64,000 bases of DNA from Gordonia sediminis (GCA_004193205.1 RZUM01000002.1:434001-498000), one strand, 5' to 3'; positions 44,542 through 53,978 are shown, counted from the stretch's first letter. The notes: generated by a model not told the origin, from the letters alone. Program-made: numbers and translations.

Positions 44542-45876
44542 TCACACGCATGCTGCAAACCCGCTCTTCGTGACGACGCCGGCGGCGTGGCCGGCGAGCA
44601 AGGCGGCGCCGCGGGCACCGGCCTCGGTGACGTCCGGGCGCGCGAGCTCACCGAAGCGGCGGCGTTTGACCTCGACCAGCGCGTCGCTGCGGGACCAGCC
44701 GCCGGTGATGACGAGCGCGCGGTGCGCTCCGCTGACCGCGGTCATCGCGTCGTGGATGACACCTGCCTGGTTGGTGACTTCCTCCAGAGCTGCTCGCCAC
44801 ACCTGGGCGGGTGTGTCGCCGTCGCTGACACCGAGGATGTCGAGCCTGCCGAACGGCGGGGCGACCACCTCGATCGCGGAGGTCGGGGCGACCAAGGCGG
44901 CGGCGTCGAGTGCGGGTAGGTCGGTGCGGTGCTTGCCGAGCGCACTGAGGATACGCTGCAACGTCAACCCGCCCTGGGTGGCGCCGAGCAGGCACCAATG
45001 ATCGGCGACGGCGTGCCATCCGGTGGTGATGCCGGCATCGGCGAGACCCGCGATCACCTCTGGTGACAGGGTCGGCGCGACGGTGCGGACGAGGGCTTCG
45101 GCGGTGCCGCAGGAGTCGAGTTCGTCTCCGGGGCCGGCCGCGCCCGCGCCGATCGCCGCGGCCTGATGATCGTGGCCGGCGACGGTCAACACAGCACCGG
45201 TCAGCCGTGGCAGCCCGGCATCGGAGCTGACCCTCCCCAGCGGTGTGCCGGCGGTGACCAACGCGGGCATCAGCGATGCGTCAGCTCCCGACCAATCGAG
45301 AGTGTCTGCCCACCAGCTGCGCTCTGCCAGTCGCAACCATCCGGTGCGCGAGGCCAGCGATTGTTCAGTGGCCTCCTCACCGCCCAGGCCACGCACGATC
45401 CATTCGGCCACGTTCAGTCGGCGTACCGCGGTGCGGGTCTGCGGGTGATGGTCGATAAGCCAGCGGTGCTTGGTCAGCGACCACTGCTGCCGCAGCGGCA
45501 GTCCGGTCACCGACGAGAACTCTGCAGCTCCGATCTGCGCGGACAGATCCGTCGCCTCGGCCGTGTCGCGGGTGTCGTGCCAGGCGATGACCGGGGCCAC
45601 CGGGTCGCCATGCCGGTCCAGAAGCACTCCGGATTCGGCCAGGCTGGCCACCCCGAGCCCTGTGATGGGGCCGGGCGGGCACGCCTCGAGGGCCTCGGCG
45701 ATCGCGGTCGTGGCCGCCGCGAGCAGCTCTCGGGCGTCTAGCTCGGCGCCGGTCGTCGTCACCTGCCACGGGGTGTCGGCCCGGCCGGACGATACCGCGG
45801 TACCGGTCTCGTCGAACACCACGGCCTTGCTCGTGGTGGTGCCGACGTCGAGGCCGACGAAGTACGTGCTGCTCAT
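44542..45876 (-). CDS. FGGY-family carbohydrate kinase
   Basis: The 444-residue protein begins YFVGLDVGTTTSKAVVFDET, with GLGVASLAESGVLLDRHGDP, VAPVIAWHDTRDTAEA and the C-terminal ALVITGGWSRSDALVEVKRR, all consistent with FGGY kinases. It is different from the XylB at the other end of the operon and may use a ketose such as tagatose, ribulose or fructose. It is the first gene of the 11-gene operon; AAGGA precedes the ATG at 45874-45876. The 128-bp gap before deoR is the largest in the operon. Confidence 0.92.
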   Translation of the reverse strand: MSSTYFVGLDVGTTTSKAVVFDETGTAVSSGRADTPWQVTTTGAELDARELLAAATTAIAEALEACPPGPITGLGVASLAESGVLLDRHGDPVAPVIAWHDTRDTAEATDLSAQIGAAEFSSVTGLPLRQQWSLTKHRWLIDHHPQTRTAVRRLNVAEWIVRGLGGEEATEQSLASRTGWLRLAERSWWADTLDWSGADASLMPALVTAGTPLGRVSSDAGLPRLTGAVLTVAGHDHQAAAIGAGAAGPGDELDSCGTAEALVRTVAPTLSPEVIAGLADAGITTGWHAVADHWCLLGATQGGLTLQRILSALGKHRTDLPALDAAALVAPTSAIEVVAPPFGRLDILGVSDGDTPAQVWRAALEEVTNQAGVIHDAMTAVSGAHRALVITGGWSRSDALVEVKRRRFGELARPDVTEAGARGAALLAGHAAGVVTKSGFAACV

Positions 45877-45924
45877 CAAGATTCCTTCGCGATGTGATGT
45901 TGCCCACTTGGAACTTAATGGATA

Positions 45925-45940
45925 TAGTTGCGTTTAGTTG
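45925..45940. promoter_or_regulatory. candidate DeoR operator (direct repeat)
   Basis: TAGTTG occurs at 45925-45930 and 45935-45940, one helical turn apart, in the 167-bp divergent gap between the kinase operon and the aldolase genes. On the minus strand it overlaps a possible promoter (TTGACA at 45947-45952 with a weak -10 at 45924-45929, 17-bp spacing). DeoR proteins often bind such direct repeats. Confidence 0.5.
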
Positions 45941-46043
45941 GTCGATTGTCAAGAGCCCGACACCACCCGGACACCTTGAACTCCACTGACACAACGGCTT
46001 ACCTGCCGAAATCGCCCCAAACCTCGATCGTTGGAGAAACCCA

Positions 46044-46877
46044 ATGCCCCTCGTCAAAACCGCTGACCTCGTCGCCGCCGCCCACCGCGCCGGAACCGGA
46101 ATCGCCGCATTCAACGTGATCACCCTCGAGCACGCCGAGGCGATCGTCGCCGGCGCCCAACAAGCGCGGCGCCCGGTGATCCTGCAGATCAGCGAGAACG
46201 CGATCAAGTTCCACAACGGGCAGGTCAAACCGCTCGCCGCCGCCGTCAACGCGGTCGCCGACGCCGCCGACGTCGACGTATCGGTGCACCTCGATCACGT
46301 CGAAGAACTCGAGTTCCTCTACGCCGCGGCCGACGCGGAGGTGTCCTCGGTGATGTTCGACGCCTCCAAACTCGACTACGCCGACAACCTGTCCTCCACG
46401 AGGGCCGCAGCCGACTGGGCGCACGACCGTGACATCTACCTCGAAGCCGAACTCGGTGAGGTCGGCGGCAAAGACGGTGCCCATGCCCCGGGCGTGCGCA
46501 CCGACCCCGCCGAAGCGGCCGCCTTCGTCGCCGCCACCGACGTCGACGCGCTCGCGGTCGCGGTCGGCAGCTCGCACGCCATGGCCACCCGCACCGCCAC
46601 GCTCGACTTCGACCTGATCGCCCAGCTCAAGTCCGCTGTTCCCGTCCCGCTGGTGCTGCATGGCTCGTCGGGCGTCGCCGACGAAGACCTCCGCAAAGCC
46701 GTCAGCGCCGGCATCACCAAGATCAACGTCGGCACCATCCTCAACGTCGCGTTCACCGACGCGGTCCGCGACTATCTCGCGACGTCGGGTGACGTCGTCG
46801 ACCCCCGCAAATACCTCACTCCGGCACGTCAGGCCATCGCCGACACCGTCGCATCCATCGCCGCCGTTGTCAGCTGA
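46044..46877 (+). CDS. class II aldolase, tagatose/fructose-bisphosphate type (GatY/KbaY-like)
   Basis: The 277-residue protein has the class II zinc-ligand motif VSVHLDHVEELEF near residue 78, AELGEVGGKDG and the C-terminal LVLHGSSGVADEDLRKAVSA with GITKINVGT. This is the short (class IIB) form that includes tagatose-bisphosphate aldolases. It would cleave a ketose 1,6-bisphosphate to dihydroxyacetone phosphate and glyceraldehyde 3-phosphate. GGAG precedes the ATG. It is divergent from the polyol operon and 35 bp upstream of a second, longer aldolase. Confidence 0.92.
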   Translation: MPLVKTADLVAAAHRAGTGIAAFNVITLEHAEAIVAGAQQARRPVILQISENAIKFHNGQVKPLAAAVNAVADAADVDVSVHLDHVEELEFLYAAADAEVSSVMFDASKLDYADNLSSTRAAADWAHDRDIYLEAELGEVGGKDGAHAPGVRTDPAEAAAFVAATDVDALAVAVGSSHAMATRTATLDFDLIAQLKSAVPVPLVLHGSSGVADEDLRKAVSAGITKINVGTILNVAFTDAVRDYLATSGDVVDPRKYLTPARQAIADTVASIAAVVS

Positions 46878-46912
46878 ACCTCCCCGCACCTTCCCGAAAG
46901 GACCACTCCCCC

Positions 46913-47959
46913 ATGCCGATTGCCACCCCCGACGCATACGCCGCCATGCTCGACCGCGCCAAGGCCGGCGCCTTCGCCTTCCCCGCCATCAACTGCGTGG
47001 GCTCGGAATCCATCAACGCCGCCATCAAGGGATTCGCGGACGCGGGCAGCGATGGCATCATCCAATTCTCCACCGGTGGAGCCGAATTCGGCTCCGGCCT
47101 CGGTGTCAAGAACATGGTTGCCGGCGCCGTCGCTCTGGCCGAATTCGCCCACTCGATCGCGAGACAATACGACGTCACCATCGCGCTGCACACCGACCAC
47201 TGTCCGAAGAACAAACTCGACACCTACGTGCGGCCGCTACTCGCGATCTCGCGTGAGCGGGTGAAGGAGGGCAAGGAACCGCTGTTCAACTCGCACATGT
47301 GGGACGGTTCGGCGATCCCCATCGACGAGAACCTCGCCATCGCCGGAGAACTACTCACCGAGGCGGCTGCCGCGCGGATCATCCTCGAACTCGAGATTGG
47401 TGTCGTCGGCGGCGAAGAAGACGGCGTCGAAGCCGAGATCAACGAGAAGCTTTACACCTCCGACGAGGACTTCGCGAATACCATCGACGTTCTCGGGGCC
47501 TCGGAATCCGGCTCCCGATATCTGCTCGCCGCCACCTTCGGCAACGTGCACGGCGTCTACAAACCCGGCAACGTCACCCTCAAGCCGTCCGTCCTGGGCC
47601 AAGGACAGCGCATCGCCGCCAAAAAGCTAGGCCTGGCCGAGGATTCGAAACCCTTCGACTTCGTCTTCCACGGCGGATCCGGCTCCCTCAAATCCGAGAT
47701 CGCCGAATCGTTGCGCTACGGGGTGGTCAAGATGAACGTCGACACCGACACCCAATACGCCTTCACCCGGCCACTGGCCGGACACTTCTTCACCCACTAC
47801 GACGGCGTCCTCAAGGTCGACGGCGAGGTCGGCGTCAAGAAGGATTACGACCCGCGCACGTACCTCAAACTCGCCGAAGCATCGATGTCCGCCCGCATCG
47901 TCGAAGCCTGCGGTGACCTCGGCTCGGCAGGACAGAGTATCTCGACGGTGAGCGTCTGA
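46913..47959 (+). CDS. fba: class II fructose-bisphosphate aldolase
   Basis: The 348-residue protein is the longer (class IIA) form: FAFPAINCVGSESINAAIKG, the zinc motif IALHTDHCPKNKLDTYV, ELEIGVVGGEEDGVEAEI, then FVFHGGSGSLKSEI and VVKMNVDTDTQYA. It cleaves fructose 1,6-bisphosphate. GAAAGGA lies before the ATG. Having both aldolase classes side by side implies either two different bisphosphate substrates or a dedicated lower-glycolysis module. Its stop overlaps the next start by one base. Confidence 0.94.
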   Translation: MPIATPDAYAAMLDRAKAGAFAFPAINCVGSESINAAIKGFADAGSDGIIQFSTGGAEFGSGLGVKNMVAGAVALAEFAHSIARQYDVTIALHTDHCPKNKLDTYVRPLLAISRERVKEGKEPLFNSHMWDGSAIPIDENLAIAGELLTEAAAARIILELEIGVVGGEEDGVEAEINEKLYTSDEDFANTIDVLGASESGSRYLLAATFGNVHGVYKPGNVTLKPSVLGQGQRIAAKKLGLAEDSKPFDFVFHGGSGSLKSEIAESLRYGVVKMNVDTDTQYAFTRPLAGHFFTHYDGVLKVDGEVGVKKDYDPRTYLKLAEASMSARIVEACGDLGSAGQSISTVSV

Positions 47960-48204
47960 TGACGACCACCACGCGAAAGTCCCAGTCCATGACCATGGCG
48001 GACGCTGCGGATCTCATCCGGTTCGCCCAGATCTGGGCGCCCTACGGCGGCGGTAGCACCGAAGAAATCTACGTGACCTTCGGACTCGCTCCGCATGCCT
48101 ACTTCACCCGACTCCGCGATGCCCTGAAATCCCCCGCCATCCGTGGTCTCGCCGCCGGCGACGTTGCGCGACTGCGGTCCATCTGCCTATGTCGACTGAC
48201 ATAG
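47959..48204 (+). CDS. small DUF3263-like protein coupled to fba
   Basis: The 81-residue protein starts at an ATG that shares a base with the fba stop (TGATG), so it is translationally coupled. It contains LIRFAQIWAPYGGGSTEEIY, VTFGLAPHAYFTRLRDAL and GDVARLRSI, a pattern similar to the DUF3263 family and to the protein at 9378-9746. Function is unknown; a small DNA-binding or regulatory role is conceivable. Overlap and conserved pattern argue that it is a true gene. Confidence 0.75.
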   Translation: MTTTTRKSQSMTMADAADLIRFAQIWAPYGGGSTEEIYVTFGLAPHAYFTRLRDALKSPAIRGLAAGDVARLRSICLCRLT

Positions 48205-48276
48205 ACAACTTGCCGACCCGGGCCCATTCGGCGGCTGTTTTGCGGATCCGGATACCAACGACACTGTTCAGTTGGC

Positions 48277-49203
48277 TCAATCAACCGCGCGGGCCTTAGC
48301 ACGTAGCGCATCTCGGACAGACGCTGGTTCAACGACCCGAAGGTCCACATCAAACAGTGCCGCCCACAGAATTCGTGTTGCTCGCGCCCCGTCACCGAAC
48401 CGAAGACGAGCCCTGACGCGATCGTCTGCCAGGCCCGCTTGCTCGACCGATATGACCTCGATCGGTCCGCGAATCTTCTCGACATCCTCAGCGGCACAGT
48501 CGATCACCACATCGATCGATTCGAAGGAGGCGCGGAAGGCCGTGCGGTGGTGTGCCCACGCCTGTTCGAGATCCACCTCGTCATCCCGCTCCGCCGGTTC
48601 GTCGAGAACCTCGACATCCGACATGCGGGATACTCGGTAGATCCGTTCCACACCTTCGGAATTCGCCACGAGATACCAGATATCTCCGGCGACGACGAGA
48701 CCGACCGGATCGAGGGTCCGCGCACGCGGTTCCGCACCGGGTCGTCGATAGACCAGGCGAATCCGCCGTCCGTCGAAAACGGCCTGCTGGACCGGTGCGA
48801 GGGCATCGAGCTTTTCGGGTGACCTCACGAATCCTTCGGGCCGCACGAGGACCCGTGCCGCGGCCCGGACCGCGCGTGACCGATAGGCCTCCGGCATCGC
48901 CGCGGCCACCTTGCGCATCGCGGCGGCGAAGGCCGGCGAATCCAACCGGCCCGTGCCGGCCAGCAGCGATGTGGCCTCGTCGAGGGTGAGCCCGGTCAGA
49001 TCCGTGCGGTAGCCGGGCACGAGGGCGAATCCGCCGTTCCTGCCGCGTTCGGCATAGACCGGGACACCCGACAACGAGAGCGCGTCGATGTCCCGCAGAA
49101 TCGTTCGTTCGGAGACGCCGAGTTCGTCGGCCACGGCGGCGGCGGTCATCCGGTCATGCGTCTTCAACAGCATCAGTACGGCGAGTAGGCGTTCGGCACG
49201 CAT
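48277..49203 (-). CDS. WYL-domain helix-turn-helix regulator
   Basis: The 308-residue protein has an N-terminal winged helix (MRAERLLAVLMLLKTHDRMT, VADELGVSERTILRDIDALS) and a WYL domain (DPVGLVVAGDIWYLVANSEG, VERIYRVSRM) with the Arg-rich strands that bind ligands or nucleotides. The ATG at 49201-49203 gives the usual family start, seven codons inside the open frame. It is divergent from the DinB-like gene and is likely its regulator. Confidence 0.92.
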   Translation of the reverse strand: MRAERLLAVLMLLKTHDRMTAAAVADELGVSERTILRDIDALSLSGVPVYAERGRNGGFALVPGYRTDLTGLTLDEATSLLAGTGRLDSPAFAAAMRKVAAAMPEAYRSRAVRAAARVLVRPEGFVRSPEKLDALAPVQQAVFDGRRIRLVYRRPGAEPRARTLDPVGLVVAGDIWYLVANSEGVERIYRVSRMSDVEVLDEPAERDDEVDLEQAWAHHRTAFRASFESIDVVIDCAAEDVEKIRGPIEVISVEQAGLADDRVRARLRFGDGARATRILWAALFDVDLRVVEPASVRDALRAKARAVD

Positions 49204-49292
49204 ACCGAAAATCTTCTCGCACAATCATGACAGAAGATGTCGTGTTTCTGCGTTTGACTGGATTCCGACAGCCAAACCGAGAGGAAATGACC

Positions 49293-49898
49293 ATGACGAC
49301 CGCCACGATCGCCGATCCGCGCCCCGCGTACGCCGCCGCCACCGCGTGGGCCACCCACCTCCTGGAAGGCGTGACCGATGACCAACTCGACGCGCCCACA
49401 CCCTGCGACGAGTTCGACGTCCGCACCCTTGCCGGTCATCTGATCGCGACCGCCGGTCGGGCCGTCGCGCTCGGTGAGGGCACCGACGTCTTCGCGGTCC
49501 CGCGGATCGCCGATACCCACGACGCCGCCGGCTACGCGGATCTCGTCGCCCGTGCGCAGGAGATGTGGGCCGACGACAGCAAGCTCGCGGCGATGGTGAA
49601 GGTGCCGTGGGGCGAGGTACCCGGCGCCGGCGCGCTGTGGGGCTACGTCAACGAGACCCTCGTGCACGGCTGGGACCTCGCCGTCGCGACCGGGCAGCCG
49701 GCCGAGGCGGACCCGTCAGTCGTCGAACCAGTGCTCACGATCGCACGCCGGTTCATCCCGGCCGAGATCCGCGCCGAGTCCGAGGTGCCGTTCGCTGCTG
49801 TCGTCGAACCGCGTCCCGAGGCGGGTCCCACCGAACGCCTCGCCAACTGGAGTGGCCGCGACTCGGCCCCCTGGGTGAGCCGACCCGCGACAAGCTGA
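49293..49898 (+). CDS. TIGR03086-family (DinB/maleylpyruvate-isomerase-like) metal-binding protein
   Basis: The 201-residue protein has the N-terminal helix with CDEFDVRTLAGHLIATAGR and the His in NETLVHGWDLAVATG that binds metal in this fold. The C-terminal VVEPRPEAGPTERLANWSGR is typical of the TIGR03086 group. These proteins resemble mycothiol-dependent maleylpyruvate isomerase, but their substrates are mostly unknown. GAGAGGAA lies 6 bases before the ATG at 49293, which decides the start. Confidence 0.9.
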   Translation: MTTATIADPRPAYAAATAWATHLLEGVTDDQLDAPTPCDEFDVRTLAGHLIATAGRAVALGEGTDVFAVPRIADTHDAAGYADLVARAQEMWADDSKLAAMVKVPWGEVPGAGALWGYVNETLVHGWDLAVATGQPAEADPSVVEPVLTIARRFIPAEIRAESEVPFAAVVEPRPEAGPTERLANWSGRDSAPWVSRPATS

Positions 49899-50010
49899 CC
49901 TCACGACGGGCATACGATGAGTCTCGATGACCCACGACCGCTCGCCATTCTCACGCTCGGCGGGCGGGTACAGGTCTCACAGATCGGGGCCCTCGCTGTC
50001 CCGCTGGGCC

Positions 50011-51651
50011 TCACCGTGCCGCTGCGGGTTTACCACCGGTGACCTTGTCCGCCACGATCTCTCCGCGCACGATGCGGTCACGCACCTTGAACTTCTGGAT
50101 CTTGCCTGACGGCGTCATCGGGAACTCATCGGCGAAGAACCACATCGTCGGCACCTTGTGGGCCGAAATGCGTTCGCGGCACCATAGTTTGATGTCATCG
50201 GGATCTGGGCGCGCAGCAGAATCGGCCGCTCGGATGACGACGGCGATCTGTTCACCCCAGTAATCGTCCGGAACTCCAACGACGATCGCATCACCGATTC
50301 CCGGATGACCGAACAGCAGTTCCTCGATCTCCCGGGGGTAGATGTTGACCCCACCACGAATGATCATGTCCTTCAGGCGACCGGTGATCTTGAGGAATCC
50401 GCGGTCGTCCATCGTCGCCAGGTCACCCATGTGCAACCAGCCATCGGCGTCGATGGTCGCCGCCGTCGCCTCCGGCATGTCGTAATAGGCCAGCATGTTC
50501 TGATAACCACGACAACAGATCTCACCCTGCTCACCGAGCGGCACCACCTCACCGCTCACCGGATCGACGAGACGGACCTCGAGTTCGGGCAACGGTTGTC
50601 CGACCGTGGTCGCCTGGTCGACGGGGCTGTCGCCGATCCTGGTCTGGCTGATCACCCCGTGCATCTCGGTCTGTCCGAACAGGATCGAGAAATCACACTG
50701 CCATTCGTCGATGACGCGCCGGACGAGCGCCTCCGGAACCGCCGCCGCGCCCGAGAGCACTGTCTGCATCGACGACAGGTCGCGAGTCTTGCTGTCGGGA
50801 TGATCGAGCAGCGCGAGCAGCATGGTCGGGACGAGCAGACCATGGGTGCCGCGATAAGTTTCATACGCCTCGAGCACCCCGGCGGGGTCGAAGCCCGGGA
50901 GAACGACATAGGTGCCGTGGGCGGAGAGAGTACCCAACTCGGTCACCGCGCCTCCGCCGATGTGGTACATCGGCATCGCATTGATGCACACACCACCGTC
51001 GTCCATACCCGCTCGCTCGAAGACGAAGGTCGCCTCGTTCACGATGCCCTTGTGGTGCAGGAGTGCACCTTTGGGGAAACCTGTCGTGCCGGAGGTGTAT
51101 TGGATCTGTACCGGGTCGGTCGGCGCGACAGCTGGAAGCTGCACGGTCGAGTCGGCCCGCGCCGCGAATTCCTGCCACTGCTGATCGGGCACCGCCAATC
51201 TGATGGAAGCGACACTGGCGCTTGCGGCGGCGACGATGGCGCCGAGATCCGCTCCGCGGTATTCGTGCTGATAGAAGATCGCCGAGGCTTGCGACTGCCG
51301 CAGCACGTACTCGAGTTCGTCGACGCGGTAGGCGGGGTTGGCCGCGACGACGACCATGCCGGCCATGGCGATCGCCTGCTGCAGGATCACCCAGTCGGCA
51401 CTGTTCGGCGCGAAGATGGCGATCCGGTCGCCGGGTGCGAAGTCTGCCAGCAGGCTACGGGCGTAGCGTTCCACGTCGTCGACGAGCTCGGCGTAGGTCC
51501 ATTCGCGCCGTGCGTCGACGTCGGCGACGGCGTCGACCAGTGCCACCCGATCCGGGTTGGCGGCAGCGCCTTCGCGGAGTAGCTCCGGCAGCGTGATGTC
51601 GCGAACTCCGGAACTGGCCACCGCGGGCCAATGGGAAGTGGTGAGGGTCAT
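50011..51651 (-). CDS. AMP-forming acyl-CoA ligase (copy 1)
   Basis: The 546-residue adenylate-forming enzyme has the P-loop IQYTSGTTGFPKGALLHHKG, then LFGQTEMHG, the hinge region GDLATMDDRGFLKITGRLKD and the catalytic Lys in TPSGKIQKFKVRD. It activates a carboxylic acid to acyl-AMP and acyl-CoA. It is strikingly similar throughout to the ligase at 59101-60744 on the opposite strand, apparently a duplicate. GGAG precedes the ATG at 51649-51651. The substrate is not predictable; the context suggests the acid that feeds the dehydratase pathway. Confidence 0.94.
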   Translation of the reverse strand: MTLTTSHWPAVASSGVRDITLPELLREGAAANPDRVALVDAVADVDARREWTYAELVDDVERYARSLLADFAPGDRIAIFAPNSADWVILQQAIAMAGMVVVAANPAYRVDELEYVLRQSQASAIFYQHEYRGADLGAIVAAASASVASIRLAVPDQQWQEFAARADSTVQLPAVAPTDPVQIQYTSGTTGFPKGALLHHKGIVNEATFVFERAGMDDGGVCINAMPMYHIGGGAVTELGTLSAHGTYVVLPGFDPAGVLEAYETYRGTHGLLVPTMLLALLDHPDSKTRDLSSMQTVLSGAAAVPEALVRRVIDEWQCDFSILFGQTEMHGVISQTRIGDSPVDQATTVGQPLPELEVRLVDPVSGEVVPLGEQGEICCRGYQNMLAYYDMPEATAATIDADGWLHMGDLATMDDRGFLKITGRLKDMIIRGGVNIYPREIEELLFGHPGIGDAIVVGVPDDYWGEQIAVVIRAADSAARPDPDDIKLWCRERISAHKVPTMWFFADEFPMTPSGKIQKFKVRDRIVRGEIVADKVTGGKPAAAR

Positions 51652-51730
51652 GGATTCGGCTCCAATCGCAGAACGGTCTGGTGACTCGTCTGCTCGCGTC
51701 GGGCAGAGCGGCACACTCGTTTGTGACTCA

Positions 51731-51740
51731 CATCATATGA
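51731..51740. promoter_or_regulatory. palindrome upstream of acyl-CoA ligase 1
   Basis: ATCATATGAT is a perfect 10-bp palindrome 80 bp upstream of the ligase ATG, in an AT-rich patch unusual for this genome. It could be part of the promoter or an operator; no second copy was found nearby. Confidence 0.35.
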
Positions 51741-51831
51741 TAAACGGTCTTACCATTGATCCGCAAGTCCCGCGCCTACCAGAAATACACACTGCTGCAG
51801 CACATTTCACGTCCTGCCCCGCAACCACCGC

Positions 51832-51862
51832 TACCACCCACTGACGATCGCAGTGGGTGGTA
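51832..51862 (-). terminator. terminator of the acyl-CoA dehydrogenase operon
   Basis: A perfect 12-bp stem (TACCACCCACTG / CAGTGGGTGGTA) with a 7-nt loop begins 18 bp after the stop of the minus-strand acyl-CoA dehydrogenase gene. It separates that transcript from the ligase gene downstream. Confidence 0.8.
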
Positions 51863-51879
51863 AACGCCAGGCCGAGTGG

Positions 51880-53040
51880 CTATCTCGCGTACGGTACGAA
51901 GTCCTTCCCATACTTCTCGCGCATGATGATGATCTTCTGGATCTGCGCGGTGCCATCGGCGATCTCGACGGACATCGCATCGCGGAGTCGTTGTTCGAAA
52001 GGAAGTTCAGTGGAGTATCCGTAGTTGCCGTGCAGCAGTAGGCATTCCTTGATCGCCGCGCTCGCGACCAGCGGCCCGAACCACTTCGCCATGGCGGCCT
52101 CGCTGGTGTGCGGCAGGCCCAGCGAACGTTTCTCCAACGCCGAATAGCACACCAGCCGAGCGGCTTCCAGCTTGGTGAGATGTTCGGCGAGCGGGAACGA
52201 CACCCCTTCGAACCTCGACAGCGGAGCGCCGAACGCCTCGCGGTGCCGGACGTACTCGGCCGTGTCGTCGAGCGAGCGTTGGGCGATGCCGATGCCCGTG
52301 AGGGCGAGCAGGGGTCGGGTGAAGTCGAAACCATTGAGCACACGGGAGAACGCACGTCCCTCGGGTCCGATCAGATTCTCCTCCGGCACCCAGACGTCGT
52401 CGAGATGGAGCACCCCGCGACCCAGCGGCCGCCAGCCGGTGTCCGGCATGGATGACGTGGCCATACCTGCGCTGTCCAGTGGGACGAGGAAAGTGGACAC
52501 ACCGACGTCGGTTCCGTCGCGAATAGTTCGGGCCGCCAATATGATTGCCGTCGAATTGGGCAGCATGGTGACTGAGGTCTTCTCCCCCGTGATGAGGAAG
52601 CCGCCGTCGACGGCGCGGGCTGTGGTGCGGATGTGGGCCGCGTCGGAGCCCACACCCGGTTCGGTGAGTCCGAACGCGATGTAGATCTCACCGCTGACGA
52701 GTCGGGGTATCCACTCGCCGGCCAGTTCGGCGGACGCGTGGTTGTGCAGGAGTGAACTCATCAACAACACGGGGATGACGGCGTTGGCGACGTTGAAGTC
52801 GGCCATGGCGAGTTCTTCGACGATCAGCCCGGCAGCGACGTAATCCTCGGTGTCGAGGGGATTGTGGTCGGGGCCCGCGAGAAGCCCCAGGGCACCGAGA
52901 TCGGCGATCCGGCGGTGGATCTCCCACGGGAATTCGTCCGAGCGGGCGCGTTCGGGGTATCCGGGTGCGACGACCGCGGTGGCGAAGTCGCGCACGGCTT
53001 TTCGGATAATCTCCTGCTCTGCGGTGAGTGTCACGGTCAT
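51880..53040 (-). CDS. acyl-CoA dehydrogenase
   Basis: The 386-residue flavoprotein has the N-terminal helical domain (LTAEQEIIRKAVRDFATAVV), the central AFGLTEPGVGSDAAHIRTTA and FLITGEKTSVT signatures, and the C-terminal helical domain ending YGYSTELPFEQRLRDAMSVE with IADGTAQIQKIIIMRE. It oxidises an acyl-CoA at the alpha-beta bond and passes electrons to ETF, whose genes are at the left of this window. The ATG at 53038-53040 gives the family start. It lies 112 bp after an SDR-like gene on the same strand. Confidence 0.94.
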   Translation of the reverse strand: MTVTLTAEQEIIRKAVRDFATAVVAPGYPERARSDEFPWEIHRRIADLGALGLLAGPDHNPLDTEDYVAAGLIVEELAMADFNVANAVIPVLLMSSLLHNHASAELAGEWIPRLVSGEIYIAFGLTEPGVGSDAAHIRTTARAVDGGFLITGEKTSVTMLPNSTAIILAARTIRDGTDVGVSTFLVPLDSAGMATSSMPDTGWRPLGRGVLHLDDVWVPEENLIGPEGRAFSRVLNGFDFTRPLLALTGIGIAQRSLDDTAEYVRHREAFGAPLSRFEGVSFPLAEHLTKLEAARLVCYSALEKRSLGLPHTSEAAMAKWFGPLVASAAIKECLLLHGNYGYSTELPFEQRLRDAMSVEIADGTAQIQKIIIMREKYGKDFVPYAR

Positions 53041-53152
53041 CGGGGCACCTCTCTGAAGTACGGGTTCGACTACCGCCGTCGGTAGGTGATGGTCGCCCTG
53101 GTGCAGACCTTCCCGTCCTGGCGCAGCGACCGCACGACCACCACAGCGGAAG

Positions 53153-53944
53153 TCAGAATGCCGAGATGCCACCGTTGACGCTGAGGGTCTGGCCGGTCAG
53201 GCGAGCCGATGCGGGGCCGCCGAGAAACACGATCAACGACGCCAGGTCATCGGGCTCCGCCACACCGAGATGTGCTTGCTTGGCTGCTTTTTCGAACAAC
53301 GATCGGCTGAACCCGTCGCTGAGCACGTTGTCGGCGGTACGGGTGCCGTTGATCAGCGACGGTGTGACGGCATTGACCCGAACACCGTTGCGCTTGGCCT
53401 CCACCGCGGCCACTCGCGAGAACATCACGATGGCGGCCATGGCGGCGCCCAGCACGCTCTCACCCGGCGTCGGCACTTTCGCGGCGTCCGATGCGATGTT
53501 GACGATGCTCCCGCCGCCCTGCGCCTGCATCAGCGGCAGGACCGCACGGGTGAGCAGCATGGGTGGCAGCGCCTGTCCGGTCAGGATGTCGGCGAACGAC
53601 GATGCGGGCGTGCGATGCAGCAGTTCGGGCTTGTAGGCGGTCGTTGTCGAGCTGACGCAGATGTCGATCGAGCCCATCGCCTCGTGCGCGGCGGCGACCA
53701 CGCGTTCCACGGCGGCCTCATCGGTCGCGTCGGCGGCGACGAAGGCCACCTCGACGTCCGGGTACTGATCGAGGACCGTCTGCCGTGCTGCGCTACCGCG
53801 CTCCGCGTCGCGGCCGACGAGCACCATTCGGGGGACGCCTGCGGCGGCGAAGCCCAGCGCAGTGGCCAGGCCGACACCCGACGTCCCACCGGCGATCAGC
53901 GCACCGGATTCTTCGTACTTGCGGACCAGCGGGGACTCTGGCAT
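53153..53944 (-). CDS. SDR-fold protein lacking catalytic Tyr and Lys
   Basis: The 263-residue protein has the SDR nucleotide motif LIAGGTSGVGLATALGF, the strand SIVNIASDAAKVPTPG with Ser152, and the C-terminal ARLTGQTLSVNGGISAF. At the Y-x3-K position it reads LGAAM (Leu165, Met169), so both catalytic residues are absent. It is otherwise full length. It could bind a nucleotide or CoA ester without reduction, or use another mechanism. The ATG at 53942-53944 is preferred to the TTG one codon upstream. It is divergent from the PaaX-type regulator. Confidence 0.88.
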   Translation of the reverse strand: MPESPLVRKYEESGALIAGGTSGVGLATALGFAAAGVPRMVLVGRDAERGSAARQTVLDQYPDVEVAFVAADATDEAAVERVVAAAHEAMGSIDICVSSTTTAYKPELLHRTPASSFADILTGQALPPMLLTRAVLPLMQAQGGGSIVNIASDAAKVPTPGESVLGAAMAAIVMFSRVAAVEAKRNGVRVNAVTPSLINGTRTADNVLSDGFSRSLFEKAAKQAHLGVAEPDDLASLIVFLGGPASARLTGQTLSVNGGISAF

Positions 53945-53978
53945 CAAATTTCACCTTTCGGATCGCGACAACTCTTCC

